Source: Hofstenia miamia (taxonomy: Eukaryota > Xenacoelomorpha > Acoela). From it: DNA of 64,000 nucleotides. The stretch lies in contig SCFE01000074.1 in NCBI GenBank assembly GCA_004352715.1, positions 423,145 to 487,144 on the forward strand, given 5' to 3'. Positions within the stretch are counted from its first letter, which is position 1; each line of letters starts with the position of its first letter. Under the pieces are notes generated by a model that made no database searches, was not told the origin of the DNA, and saw only the letters and a list, made by a program, of their open reading frames with translations. Shown piece by piece: positions 14,001-26,000 of this stretch. The position numbers and the translations under genes are program-made.

Positions 14001-17000
14001 GCAACAATGCCTTCACAATATCTGCTCCTGCTGTAGTGCCCTTCGTAGGAACTCAACGAAATCTTCAAAAATATCAAAATTTGAGCTGACTCCATGAACA
14101 AATACCGCAAGCTGAGCTGAGTCCGTTGTGTCAGTACTCTCGTCAATAGCAATTGAAAAGTATTGCAAATTTTTTAGACAATCTTGTTCTCGGACATTTC
14201 TTCGATTCGTCGGGTGACAGTTCTTGCAGAAAGGCTAACATTGGTGAGTAATTTTTTTTCTCTGGACAAATGAGTTCGACAACGGCGATCAAACAGTCTT
14301 TCACGAAATCACCATCAGTGAAAGGTTTCATGTTTTTTGCAATTAATTTGGCGACCTCATAGCTTGCCTGGGTGTTTTTTCTGAATCAGTGTTTTGCTTT
14401 TGAAATATACTACACTGATTTTCTTAGCAGAGTTTAAGACGGTTAATTTTGTCTTTTCTCGTTTGGCCTCTGTACTCCAAAAATTTCGAATGCTTTGTCT
14501 CATAATGACGCTTGATATTAAATTCCTTGTTTACAGCAACAGACTGATTGCAAATTATGCACGTGGGTTTACCAAAGTGTAATATGGAGAAGTACTTCTC
14601 CGTCCATTCTTCATTAAAACTTCTGCACATTTCATCAACCTTTCGACGTTTTGCTAACATCCTAACCTAAATTATAAAAAAGCTCTAGACTACAAACAAT
14701 CTCGTACTAGACAGACAGACTAGACTCTAGTCTACAAACAATCTCGTACTACTTTTGCACCAGTTTTATGGCGTAACAATACCACAAGTTTTTTCAAACA
14801 GTGCTAACTCATTGCTGTCTGAAACTCAATAAGAAACGGCGGGCCGTATTCTTGTAAAAACTAATTAATATGTCTCGGGTTTATGGAACCATACCGTCGG
14901 CATACTATTAATAGGGTATTAATTTATTTAGTGTTGCTTCTACATAATTCAAAATTTTTGATCCAATTTATATCCAATTTCAGTAAAATTCGAAATTTAT
15001 ATTTAAATCTCAAATTTTGTTTGAAAAATTAATTTTTTTTCATTATGGATTTTAATACACTCTACAACAATTTTTTTTTAATGTTTTGCAATATAAATTT
15101 TGGGGTTGTTCTTTAATTTGCTATTATTTGTGCTATTCTTGTTTTCATCGCCTTAGCTGCAATTTTGAAGTAAATTTGTCTTGTTTGAAATAACTTCAAT
15201 TCACAGTGACATTGCAAAGTGGTTATTTTTTAATGTGGGCATAAAAAATAATACGGGAGGTAATACTATAATAACCTCAACTATTTAAATCTATAAATAT
15301 GTTATGATTATAGTTGATGACCATTTTATAAACTAGATTATTACAAAGCTTACAAATAAGTTGATTTGCATGTATTATTTCGTAAGTATATGTCCATTTT
15401 TTATCTCAAGATAGTGTCAAAGCACTTAAAATTTTCTATTCGCATAAAAAACATAAAAATATTTTAAGTTTATATTTGTTTATTGTTAGAATACTTATTT
15501 AAATTCGGATCCGTTTTGGATTGAATACTAAAAATTTTTAAAGGTTCGGATCGGATCCCGATCTTGAAGTTTCGGATCCGGATCGGATCTTAAAATGTTG
15601 AATCCGATTCCATCTCTGGTGGATCATCTATTTCTGCTGCCATTCTAAATGCAGAGGTAGGAAAATAATAGCAAATGACTCCTGATCTTTGTTGAAATTG
15701 AAAATTTGGTCTGATCACGTACTGGTCATGTCTGAGGTTTTAATATTTCACGTATCCATTTCAAATATTTTATTTGATATCTGATTTTAAGAAATATTCA
15801 TTTGAATCATATTTTATGTTAGTGTAGAGTATTTAAAAATTATTCATTTAATCATATAATGGATGACTTCAAGTTCAAGCAATGCCTGCAGTGATTTCCA
15901 TTGTAAATTTTGAAACTTTCGGTTCAATATTGACGTATTTTTATATAAATACAATGACGAAACCAAACCGAGCCGCTAGCAACTCTGCACAGCACACTAG
16001 GCAATGTGGCCTACGCTCCGCCACTGAGCAACAAGGGCCCAAATCCAAAACAAAAGAAATCAAGTAAAACAAAAAAATCTAAATAATTGTTAACTCTTTG
16101 GTTTTATTATCATGAATATGGTGTGGAATAATAGAGATCTATACTATATAATGAAAAAACAACATAAAATAAATTTATTACAAATATGCAGGGTTGCGGA
16201 ATAACAAATCTCGTTGGAGTTGGGCCCTTTTTTAAATTATACTGAGCAATATGTATACAAGATTGCTACATTAGAGTTTAAAATGAAATATAACATGTTT
16301 AAAGACATATGCAATAATTTTAAAATGAATTTAAGAATTAAAAGTATTAAACAAATGTTTTATCAGAGCTTTTTACTATAAGTCTTTACTAGTCTTGTCA
16401 TATCTTGATTAAAAAAGCAAACGAAATACGCAATAATTCCTGAGTAAAGATTGGAAAATAAAGTGCTTCAAAATAAAAAAAAATCTATAACAACTTTTCT
16501 GTTTCCTGAAATTTCCTGCCACCTTAATAATAAAATCAATTAAAAGAAAAATGAGATTTGTTAACACTTTTGCCGCAAACACTAGTACACTACATAGTAT
16601 GCACATTAACACCTAACTCTACACGCTGACACTACCATGTTCATCATTTTCATCATCTATACCGACAAGATTATTGATGTATTCTTGAGTGTCTGGTTTA
16701 AGATATTTTAGCAACTTTGGCATTTTTCACAGTTCTTGGCCAAGATACATACCGCAGATTTGTAGACTGATTTTCACATTTGGTTTTATCAGTCTGAATG
16801 AAGCTAGAACCAAGTCACTCATGCCAGATGATACATGCATATCATTCTTATGATCCTTTGAACAACTGAATGCTTTGTATTTTGAAATTCGTATTTGACA
16901 TTGTCTTTCTGAATGGACTTTTAAAAAAAGGTCCAAGGTGTCCCTGAACGTCCATGATATCTTCAGAGGTGATACCGATGACTTCAAACCGTTCTTTCAA

Positions 17001-20000
17001 GCATGTCCTGCCATTCAGTGAACATGTCCACTGATTTCTTTTTGCGTTTTATTCGCTCAATTACTGCGAAATGCCTGCCACAAAGTAGAAAACTATGACC
17101 CCTTATTGGTAACTGATGAAAGATCTCATCAAACTTACCCAGATGAATAAGCGATTGTAAAAAGTGCACCATGTTATTGTTGTGGTTTTGACCACTACAT
17201 CCATCACTACAAAGATAAAGCTTCTTTACTTTATCAGGAATTTTGCTATTGATATAGTGATTAAGGCAAGAAATAACCTCATTTGCCCCACGGTTTGCAA
17301 GTTTCTGGCCACACATACATTGTTGACTATTTTGTTGTGGCAGAGTATATACAAAAATTTTAGAGCTACAGTTGCTGGGAATAAAAGATTTCTCCCACAG
17401 GCGAATGTGAAAATGGAAAATTCTGTTCAAATTCAAAACAAAGCATTCCAACATCTTCTGATGTTGATGCCTTGTTTTCAGTTTCCTTTAATTTCCTGTA
17501 AAAACAATTTGCCTTCTTGTGTAAGGCCTTCTCCACCTTTTGACTTAACTAAATAATTGGTTTCAAATTTGATTTTCAGAGCAAGTTCCTCATATGTACC
17601 ACAAACATCAGTGCGGGGGAATATCTAAACCATAATTAAAATTATATAAGATAGTAGTTATAGGTCACTTTACACTTTAACTTTTCTACAAAAGTAACAT
17701 CAGTGCGGGGGAATATCTAAACCATAATTAAAATTATATAAGATAGTAGTTATAGGTCACTTTACACTTTAACTTTTCTACAAAAGTACCATCCTTAATA
17801 CGTTGGGAAGCCTCTGGATACTCTTTCTCCAGAAATACAGTATACATTTTCCTAACACTAAGTTTGCTAGACAGATAACGCTTTTGAGTTTTTTTCCTAC
17901 CATAATGAGAAAACTCATAAGGAAATAAATCGTGCTGTTTGTCTGTGATGCAATATTAAGTAAATATATATCTATTATTTTCATTCTCATTTGTAACAAA
18001 ATGTTAGGCATATACGGTTGAAGGTGTGCAATTTACACATACGGATAAGGGTTAAGAAATAAACATTGTTGAAATCGTATTATTTTTTCAAAAAATATCT
18101 TATAATATGTTTAATATATTTATTTTTATCAATTTCCAAAAATATTCTTTATTTTGCCAAAAAATATAGTTAAATATATTTTTACACCCCTGCTCTGGCA
18201 GCCACCAGAATCGTTATGCTAAATGGCTTCCAACATGGTATGATTCATGCAAGCGAGTCAGCTTTCAATCTTTTGCCTTTGTAACCTCCATTGCGGTTTC
18301 ATTAAATGGCGGGTAATTTGAATCGATCGAAAATTTGATGCGTTTTAAATATCATTTAAATTAATATAAATATTTCATTTTTAATTTAAATTTTAATTAT
18401 CTAGCTTGATGGAAATATAATTGATATTGGTTAGATTGGAATCATTACCAACTGCAAGATTCAAGATTTAGAAATACACACAGGATTCGTGTTGTTTTTT
18501 CAATTCAATTTTAAATTTTAGACGTCGAAGCTTTTAGTTTGTCTAAATTTGATATTGTATATTGTGTTCTATAACTGCTCAATATGTATTTATTTTTTAT
18601 AATTTTTTTTTTAAAAATATTTTATTCTTTTAGTGCAGCTGACTTATACATAACGGAATATCTTTCTCCCGCGTTGACCAGCGGGATGATTTCAGCTTCT
18701 CTTATGCGTATCTATGCCACTGAACGTAAATTAACCACTATATCAGACGTAGTCCGACGTTATTGTCTTCTGGACCGTGGTAGACTGAGGTAATTAATTT
18801 TAGTGTACTCTGTTTCATTGTCACTTGTCAATTGCCATGAAATCTATTTTTGAGGGAAATGATTTGTAATTCTGTCCTCAAGCATAAGCATTTGTTTTTC
18901 GAGTCACATTTTGAAAGCAACTATGGTTCAGTGGGACTAGAATATCATTAGTTAATGTCCCATTCACTACAGTTGGATTTCATCCCAATATCATTTAATT
19001 TCTAGCCCCACTCAAGGCAAAATTATCTTGGTCCCTATAAATTGCAAGCACTACAATCCATTGAGTTGTAGATGCATTTCTGCAAAATTCATTCGTGTTA
19101 AAATGTTACTAGTGTAGAATTTTTTAAATTTCGGATTTCGATAGCTCTGTTAAAAGGTAAATAACAGATTAAGTGCACATTTCGCGTCAAAGTTCAATTT
19201 TTTTCTGCTGAAAATTTAAAAAATTTTCGAAAAATATTGTCAAGAATTTTACTACTGCATTTTCAATTGAGATTCTAAGTGTGTGCTGATAACCAGAAAT
19301 ATATTTTAGTTAGCGTTGAATTTGTTGTCTGAAAATTTTTTATTATGACTTCGCAGACTAGGTGTGTTCTCACATTACAGTCTAAAAATCATGCAAGAAA
19401 GCTTTTTATGCGTTTGGGCAAGGTTTTTTCAGAATTTGTTTTCATGTGATTCCCTCCCAATTTTATATTGATTGCTTGTACTGAGAATTGAATTGATCTG
19501 TTAATTCGCATTAAGCTGAATTACCTATTTAATTTCAGTTTCCATTGCCGTTGCATTTCATCAAATTTGTTTAACTTTTAGAGGTGTCAGAAAAACTTTT
19601 GTACAGAAAAATGACGTTTAGGTTGAGTGTTTGTTCTCGGCATCTTCAATTTAGGGTGGTGAAATATTTTCAAACCAATCGCTTAGCATGATGACTGGAA
19701 AAATTTGGTCTCAATTGCTCTCTCTCTCTCTCTAGGATAGCCGGACTTTGAAAAATGCGTCCATTCAGAACATCAACAATTTTCAGAATTTTCAGATAAA
19801 ATATAGTTTATTCTTGTTTTATACGGTTCCAGTGTCATTTTACCAATTGTTTCACTTAAATTAACATCTGCATTCCCAAGTGTTGAAAATCCAAGAAAAT
19901 GACAATTTTGCAGCAACAAATGTTAGTTGACATTTAAGTTATTAAAATCAGAATTGAGTCACTTTTCTTAGAAAAGCCGTATGCTATTTCTGATAATTAT

Positions 20001-23000
20001 TGGAAAAATTTTGTCGGAAATGCGTTAAAATTGCATATTTGCGTAAAACTGACGAAAGATAAAAATGCGTGAACAATTGCGGAATGGTAAACTCCAGGAT
20101 TGTGTGATGGGGCGGGGATCCCCACCCCGCATGCGGGGCGGGTCTTAATTTTAATCCCCGTGGGGAATCGCGGGGATTTACGGGGAAATGATATTATTGG
20201 TTTTTACATATTGCTGTGAATATTTTTTGATTTGTAAAATTTAGTGTAATAATTCATAAATAAAAACAAATTCACTATTCACTATTGTAACTTGTTTCAC
20301 AAAAGTTGGTATTAAAACTGTGCGATATTAGCTTTACTAATTACCAGAGTTTGAAATTCTGAGAATACTTTACAACAACTATTATTTATTTCTTTAATGT
20401 GAAACAAGAAACTCCTGTTGAAGCACTTTGTGTAATAAAAACAATCAGGCGTTAAAACAATGAGAATTAGTCCGTCTATGTTATATCGAAAATACAACGG
20501 TTCTCCATTTCTATACTTTTACTTTCATTTATCAATTAAGCGAGCTAGGTGACTTAATTCATTCTGGTATTATTAATTATAAATTTTAATAAATAATGTA
20601 GCATATAAATATTGCCAATTAATTTATATAATGTAAATTATGCAGAGACGCCAGAAGCAATTCAATATTGGGGGGGGGNNNNNNNNNNNNNNNNNNNNNN
20701 NNNNNNNNNNNNNNNNNNNNNNNNNNNNNNNNNNNNNNNNNNNNNNNNNNGGGGCCAAAATTTTATGATTCTATATAACTATGTACTTTTGTTATTTTTT
20801 GGATCTTAGGCCAACTCATTTATTTGATGTTTTTTTTGGGAAATTGTAGATGTGATCTAACTGCACATAAAATAGAACACTTTAATTTAAAAAAAAATGT
20901 TTATTTTTTTAAATTTCTGAATGGTTTTTCTCATTAACAATCTTTTAAAAGAAAAAATCTTTTGTTTAATTCCTGTTATACTAATGCTATTTATATTTTA
21001 ATACAACAATTATCTGCTTCTAGATCATAATAATTGTGGAAATATGAATTACCTATAGGTTAAATTATATCATCACAGTGTGAGCTAGTTTAGGCGTATA
21101 TCTATTATAGTATATAATATTAGTAAAATTTGTAGTTTCTTGATCAATAACTACTTTCTAGTTTTATCTATTTCAACTGAATCTAAAATAATTAAATTTT
21201 TAAGATTGCAACAATATAAATTGTACATTTGAGTAAGAATTATAATTTATATGCGGATGTAGATGCAACATAGTCTTATATCATTAATAGAATGAGACAA
21301 ATCCCTGTGATCTTAAATCAAGAGAATGCCTCTTTTGCAAAAGACTGCGAAAAGGATCTTGTGCGACTCTAATTCATCTGCGTATGTTGAACGACTTTTC
21401 AGCAAAAATGGATTGATTTTATCTAAGCTTCGCCGCAAGATAAAGCCTAATGTCCTACAATCCATTGCCCATATAAAGAGCCAAATCAGAGGCAAAGTTT
21501 AATGAAAAATTTGCGAATTCCTCCATGGGAATGGGAATCAGTTGCACCAATAGAAGAACATTTTTGTGAAAGCGATTCCGATTAATATTATCATGATAAT
21601 TGTTTTGAATATTATTTTCTATGAACTATTACATTTTTTGATTTTATTAATTTGGTTCTTGCGGGGCGGGGATTTGCGGGGTGGGTTGCTGGAGTAGAAT
21701 ATTGCCCCCGCAACAAGCCTGGTAAACTCCCTCAAATTACTCATAAATTTCAATTGCATTTGAAACATCTGGGTCTGTACCAATGAAATAAATAGGCTGT
21801 TAATTGTTAATCCCCACTGGGGATCATGATAGCTAACGAGCCACGTTGGCGTCCTGTGGCTAATTTTTGTGAATACGAAACCATGTCGTTGCTGCTAATT
21901 CCTTTGCTAGAAAAGAGCTACCTATTAAGTGTAAATTTCTTCCGACTTACTCGCTCCCGTATTAATTAAATCCAACATAATTTAATGCCTAATTTTTAGT
22001 GAAATTAAAAATCTGATTAGTTATGTCCTCAATATTTTCGCGTAATTTGATCAAGCATACTTATCGCATGCTTTGCTTTTCTTTAACATTTTACCGGCCA
22101 CATATTAATAAAATATTTAAGTAAGTATAGTATATTGGAAAGACAGTGCATTAATGATATTTTCTAAAGTTTTTTTTGCTTAAATTGTATTTTTTTTAAA
22201 TTTCTTACATGGGAATATTTTGGGAACATGGCCATTGATACTATGAAAATTTGGAAACATTTTTTTCATGAATTTTATTAAAAAATTAAATAAAGTCTCT
22301 TAGCACACTTTGAAACATGTGTCTGCAATTCTTGGTGCCCTCCCTGGAAGTAAGAAATGAAATTACAAGAAATGCCAGTGCATCTAGTGGAATTGGGAAC
22401 ATATATTTTTTTCTGTGGCATTGGCTTAAATATTTGTCCTAATTTACATAGACATGTTGCAATCTCTTTCACATATTCATAATATTAAGGTGCGATACTT
22501 GTAATTATAAAATAGGCAAATTTATCTAAGACCTACTGGCAATTGGAACAACATTCCATTTACACACAACAATGTCATATACTGATTATGTACTCATAAA
22601 ATCCTCGTCTCATTTAATAGCACAGGTAAACAATGATGTACATATGACTGTACAGCACTCTTAATATACTTAATAAAATTTTGTGTATTCTAGAAAGACC
22701 TGCATGTAAAATAGTTTAGAATCCTTAATGCTTGGTAAATGTATGTAATTGCTGCATTTTCTTGTTTTGCATATTAAATGACATAACATATATGATTAAT
22801 AGCATTATACAACAGTGAAACATTTCAAGAATTTACAACTTTGCAAATATCATGCATTGCATTTAAAATTTGTTCTATCAGAGTGATATTTCATTAAATT
22901 GTAAAAATACATGTAATATAACATGAAATATATAATGCTAAGAAAATTTTAATTAGGAAATTAAGTTAGAATATCTACAGATATTATTTTCTATATTAGT

Positions 23001-26000
23001 GTTCAATGGATTCCATTTCAAAATTTTTTATTATGGATGTATAAACAGTTGAATTTATGAGAACAAGACAGCCGAAATTTTTGCTTTGTATTTTGTCTTC
23101 ATGAATCATTTGTAAAGAATGAAATATGATAATATCTTTGTGAACATCACAAACGTATATTAAAGCAATGGCTTCTGTAAAAACCATGTAGACGTCTATA
23201 AGGATGGGAAGCTTATTATCACTTGTTATGCAAGAAAACAAAAATTATTCGAAGAGTACGAAATTCGCGAATACTTCAGTTTGAATATTCGAGTAGCCGT
23301 TTGTTTCTTTCTGTGACATATTTCTTACCTGAATTGGCTTTTAAATGAATGCTTTCCCTAGTGTTGCATACCACAAACGAATGTTTTATTTTTTCCATTA
23401 AAGCCTAATTTTGAAATTGATATCCATCAACGAGTAATTTCTTTAGGTTGCCGACTGTGGAAGAAATTAACAACAGCACTGTCATTGTGACAACTGTTGC
23501 TATGTGCATGCACCTATATCATCGCAAAGCAGAAGTTCTACCCTTTACCCATATTATCATCGATGAAGCAGCTCAAGTACTTGAAGTAGACATCCTTGCT
23601 CCCATTCTGCTTGCGTCGCCTAGCACTCGCGTTGTAATGGCTGGAGATAATGTTCAGATTTCACCAGCTGTATTTTCTAAGTTTGTTTTGTTTTTTTATA
23701 TTTTGTAGTGGTCTACAAATTTTTTATCTAATTTCGCATACTTTTCTATATTACTTTTACATATTTTTAAACATTGTAGCCTTTATTGATTAACACAATT
23801 GTATGACATATAATTTTTTTTGTTACGTGGCAAATATTTCTTGGTCTTTTAAATTTTGATGGTTGTCAAAGATGTTTTCCAATGTTTTTTTACATCATAT
23901 TCAGTAAATTACACAGTATTTAATTGCCGGCGAGGAGCTCTACTCAATAACTTGAGCTTTTTTATAGTGTTTATGTTCGTTGTTATGGAGGCGAATCTCT
24001 TGGTACATCTTCATTGGTACAACGGAAGCCTAGCAATTCAAACTATTATTGAATTTCCTCAAACAATTAGAGCTGCCAATCGACCAATTGCATCCAACCT
24101 TAGAAATACTGTTAAGGAAATTCTATGTACATGTCAGATTGTTGGATGTTCTGTAGAAAGACAATCACCTAGTGAACTTATGGAGAAAATTAATTATTAT
24201 GAAATTGACATTCTTTGCTGAATAAATGTATTCAAAAATACATAAACAACAATGCAATAGTAAAAATTACTCACCAGATTACTGTAGATAATGTGCCATT
24301 ATTTTGATATTCTACGCTGTGGGTATAAAGGACCCATTGTATTTCTCTTTATCAACAGTCCTGTCGAAAAAATGTTGTTGACGTAATGGAGGAATAAGAA
24401 AGCAATTCTCATAAATTTAGAAATTGAAAGGCAATCTAAAAAATTCCCTTCCTCAAACACCAGGCTTCGTCCTTCACCAACACCCCCTTCTCATTATTGT
24501 CTGACACACCCTTAATTTTCTTGATTTCTTTAAAAAAGTTTTTTCTGTATACAAAATTATTTGTTTACTTTTTTCTTGACTGAAGTGGCAAATCTGATCA
24601 CAGTCTTTATTCCCAGTATACACATTTTTTCAGGCTGCTGAAAATTTAATTTTATCGTGACTATTCCGTCTATAAAATAGTTCAAATATACGATACTGCG
24701 ACTGTCAAAGTGTCTTGCAAATTAATGAATAGGCAAACAGGTGGGACATGTCAGTGTTGACAGCATGCCTTTTTTCCTGAATCTCGCGCCAACATCTGAT
24801 TATTAAGGATCGATCGAGCGATCGAGTGTTTTAGATTATACAGCAAGAACAGCTAACTGGGTAATTGACTGAACAAGTGCCGTAGGGAATTATTGGATTT
24901 AAACCTCATAGAAATATTAATGGGAATGCTGTTTTTTCTATTTACTTCGGGTTCAAAACTCAACGTTGAATTGTGGTGCATTTCATTGTAATGTGTAGAA
25001 AAATCAGATCGACTCCGCTAATAATGGTAAAAAGTGTATTGCGAAACAATATATAACACGCGAGAAATCGTCGGTAATGGTAGTGTTACCTGCATCTAAA
25101 TTTCGACGTTCGGCCGTACTACATTGCGTTGTTGATTATCACGATTATTAATCAATTTAAGTTTAGGTAAAAGTGTTCTTGATAAGTATTCTTAGATACA
25201 TGAATATCATCCCTAACAGCACAATAATCCAGTTGAACACAAATATTCATACATGAAACTACATTTGCTGTCAATTATATTATCTGCGCAAATCGTCTAA
25301 TCAGTATAGACCAAACAGCCTTGAAACATTTCAATGTTCTGTTCTAAACTGTCAACAATTAGAAACTTTCTTTGCCTAGCAACGTGTTTAGCTCAAGATA
25401 TTGTTTCAGATCAAACATCTACCCAGCAGAGAGGATAAAACGCACAATAAAAATTGAAATGATCATATATGTGCACAATATAGAAAAATTCATATGGAAA
25501 AAACTTTGATAAATCGTTGCTTTTGATGAAATCAAAAGACCACAGCTTTCAGGTTAGAAGCATTAATGTCATTGATAACAACGTTTGTGCAAAAGGTTGT
25601 AACCAGAAATTTGTAATAGTGATAGCTGTGGCGCAGAAAGTCAGTGTTTCAAGGTCCAAGACACAGTTTAATGAATTTCTGCTGAGGAATTTTCCATGAT
25701 TTGCTGAGAGGTTAGGTCACAACAAGTTTTAGCCGTGATCACGTCATTGTTATAAAGGTCAATTTTATGACAAATCGAGGTGGGGCATGTAGTAAATTCA
25801 TTACACATAACAAAGAATGTAATGTTGCGCAAACAATAGCTTGTCATCACACTCTATACATTATACATTTATATATTATGAGATTATCTAAGAGGAAATT
25901 ATACTTAGACGATAATTTGAAGTGAAAACTAGTAGTCGTAAGTTAATTCAGAAATTTGGAGTGCATTACTTTTGGTTCTTATTGAAGGAAGTAACTTTTT

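Larger units (their letters stand above)
10582..14877 (-). mobile_element. ZBED/GTF2IRD2-type hAT element, broken by a mariner
   Basis: The left end is CAGGTGTCGGCAATC, followed by CACGGGCC and GGCGGGCCGGG; the right side contains CGGCGGGCCGTATTC and ends TGTCTCG. Flanks are TGTTTATG (10574-10581) and GGTTTATG (14878-14885), a 7-of-8 match to an 8-bp hAT target duplication. The transposase gene runs on the minus strand (14660 to 12098). A mariner lies in its 3' untranslated part, and a 1000-base gap covers the middle of the gene. The right terminal repeat is diverged, so the right boundary rests mainly on the flanking repeat. Confidence 0.65.
10123..15618. mobile_element. Outer hAT-like element hosting two nested insertions
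   Basis: Left end CAGAGATAGAATTGGAT; right end on the minus strand CAGAGATGGAATCGGATT. These terminal repeats are flanked by GTGGGTCG (10115-10122) and GTGGATCA (15619-15626), an 8-bp target duplication with two transitions, as expected for an old hAT insertion. Both ends are rich in GGATCCGATC-type repeats. Removing the inner hAT (10582-14877) leaves about 1.2 kb. No transposase is recognisable; a short reading at 10361 (MDERNSEKAQ, later CKHCKCK) could be a relic of a BED-finger start. Probably a non-autonomous derivative. Confidence 0.7.
8709..18633 (+). other. Intron 5 of the HELZ-like gene
   Basis: The longest intron of the gene. It contains a cluster of GTGTGCG hairpins (8760-9363), the three-level transposon nest (10123-15618) and a decayed transposase gene (about 16700-18010). 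Bases 9370-10114, 15627-16690 and 18020-18620 show no clear gene. Confidence 0.8.
20095..21721 (+). mobile_element. hAT element with perfect 8-bp target duplication
   Basis: Flanked by GTAAACTC at 20087-20094 and 21722-21729, identical 8-bp copies. The left end is CAGGATTGTGTGATGGGG; the right end on the minus strand is CAGGCTTGTTGCGGGGGC. Both ends are strongly GC-rich (CCCCGCATGCGGGGCGGG at about 20125), in contrast to the AT-rich intron. A 72-base gap (20679-20750) lies inside. The only coding remnant is the transposase C terminus at 21371-21502. Confidence 0.88.
18790..23446 (+). other. Intron 6 of the HELZ-like gene
   Basis: Contains a deleted hAT element (20095-21721) and a short CT run near 19724. 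Bases 18800-20080 show nothing recognisable. Between 22278 and 23241 there are two unassigned minus-strand readings (see findings). Confidence 0.75.

Noticed and set aside
15882-16067. 61-codon plus-strand frame
   Set aside because: No homologue recognised; short and in intronic AT-rich sequence.
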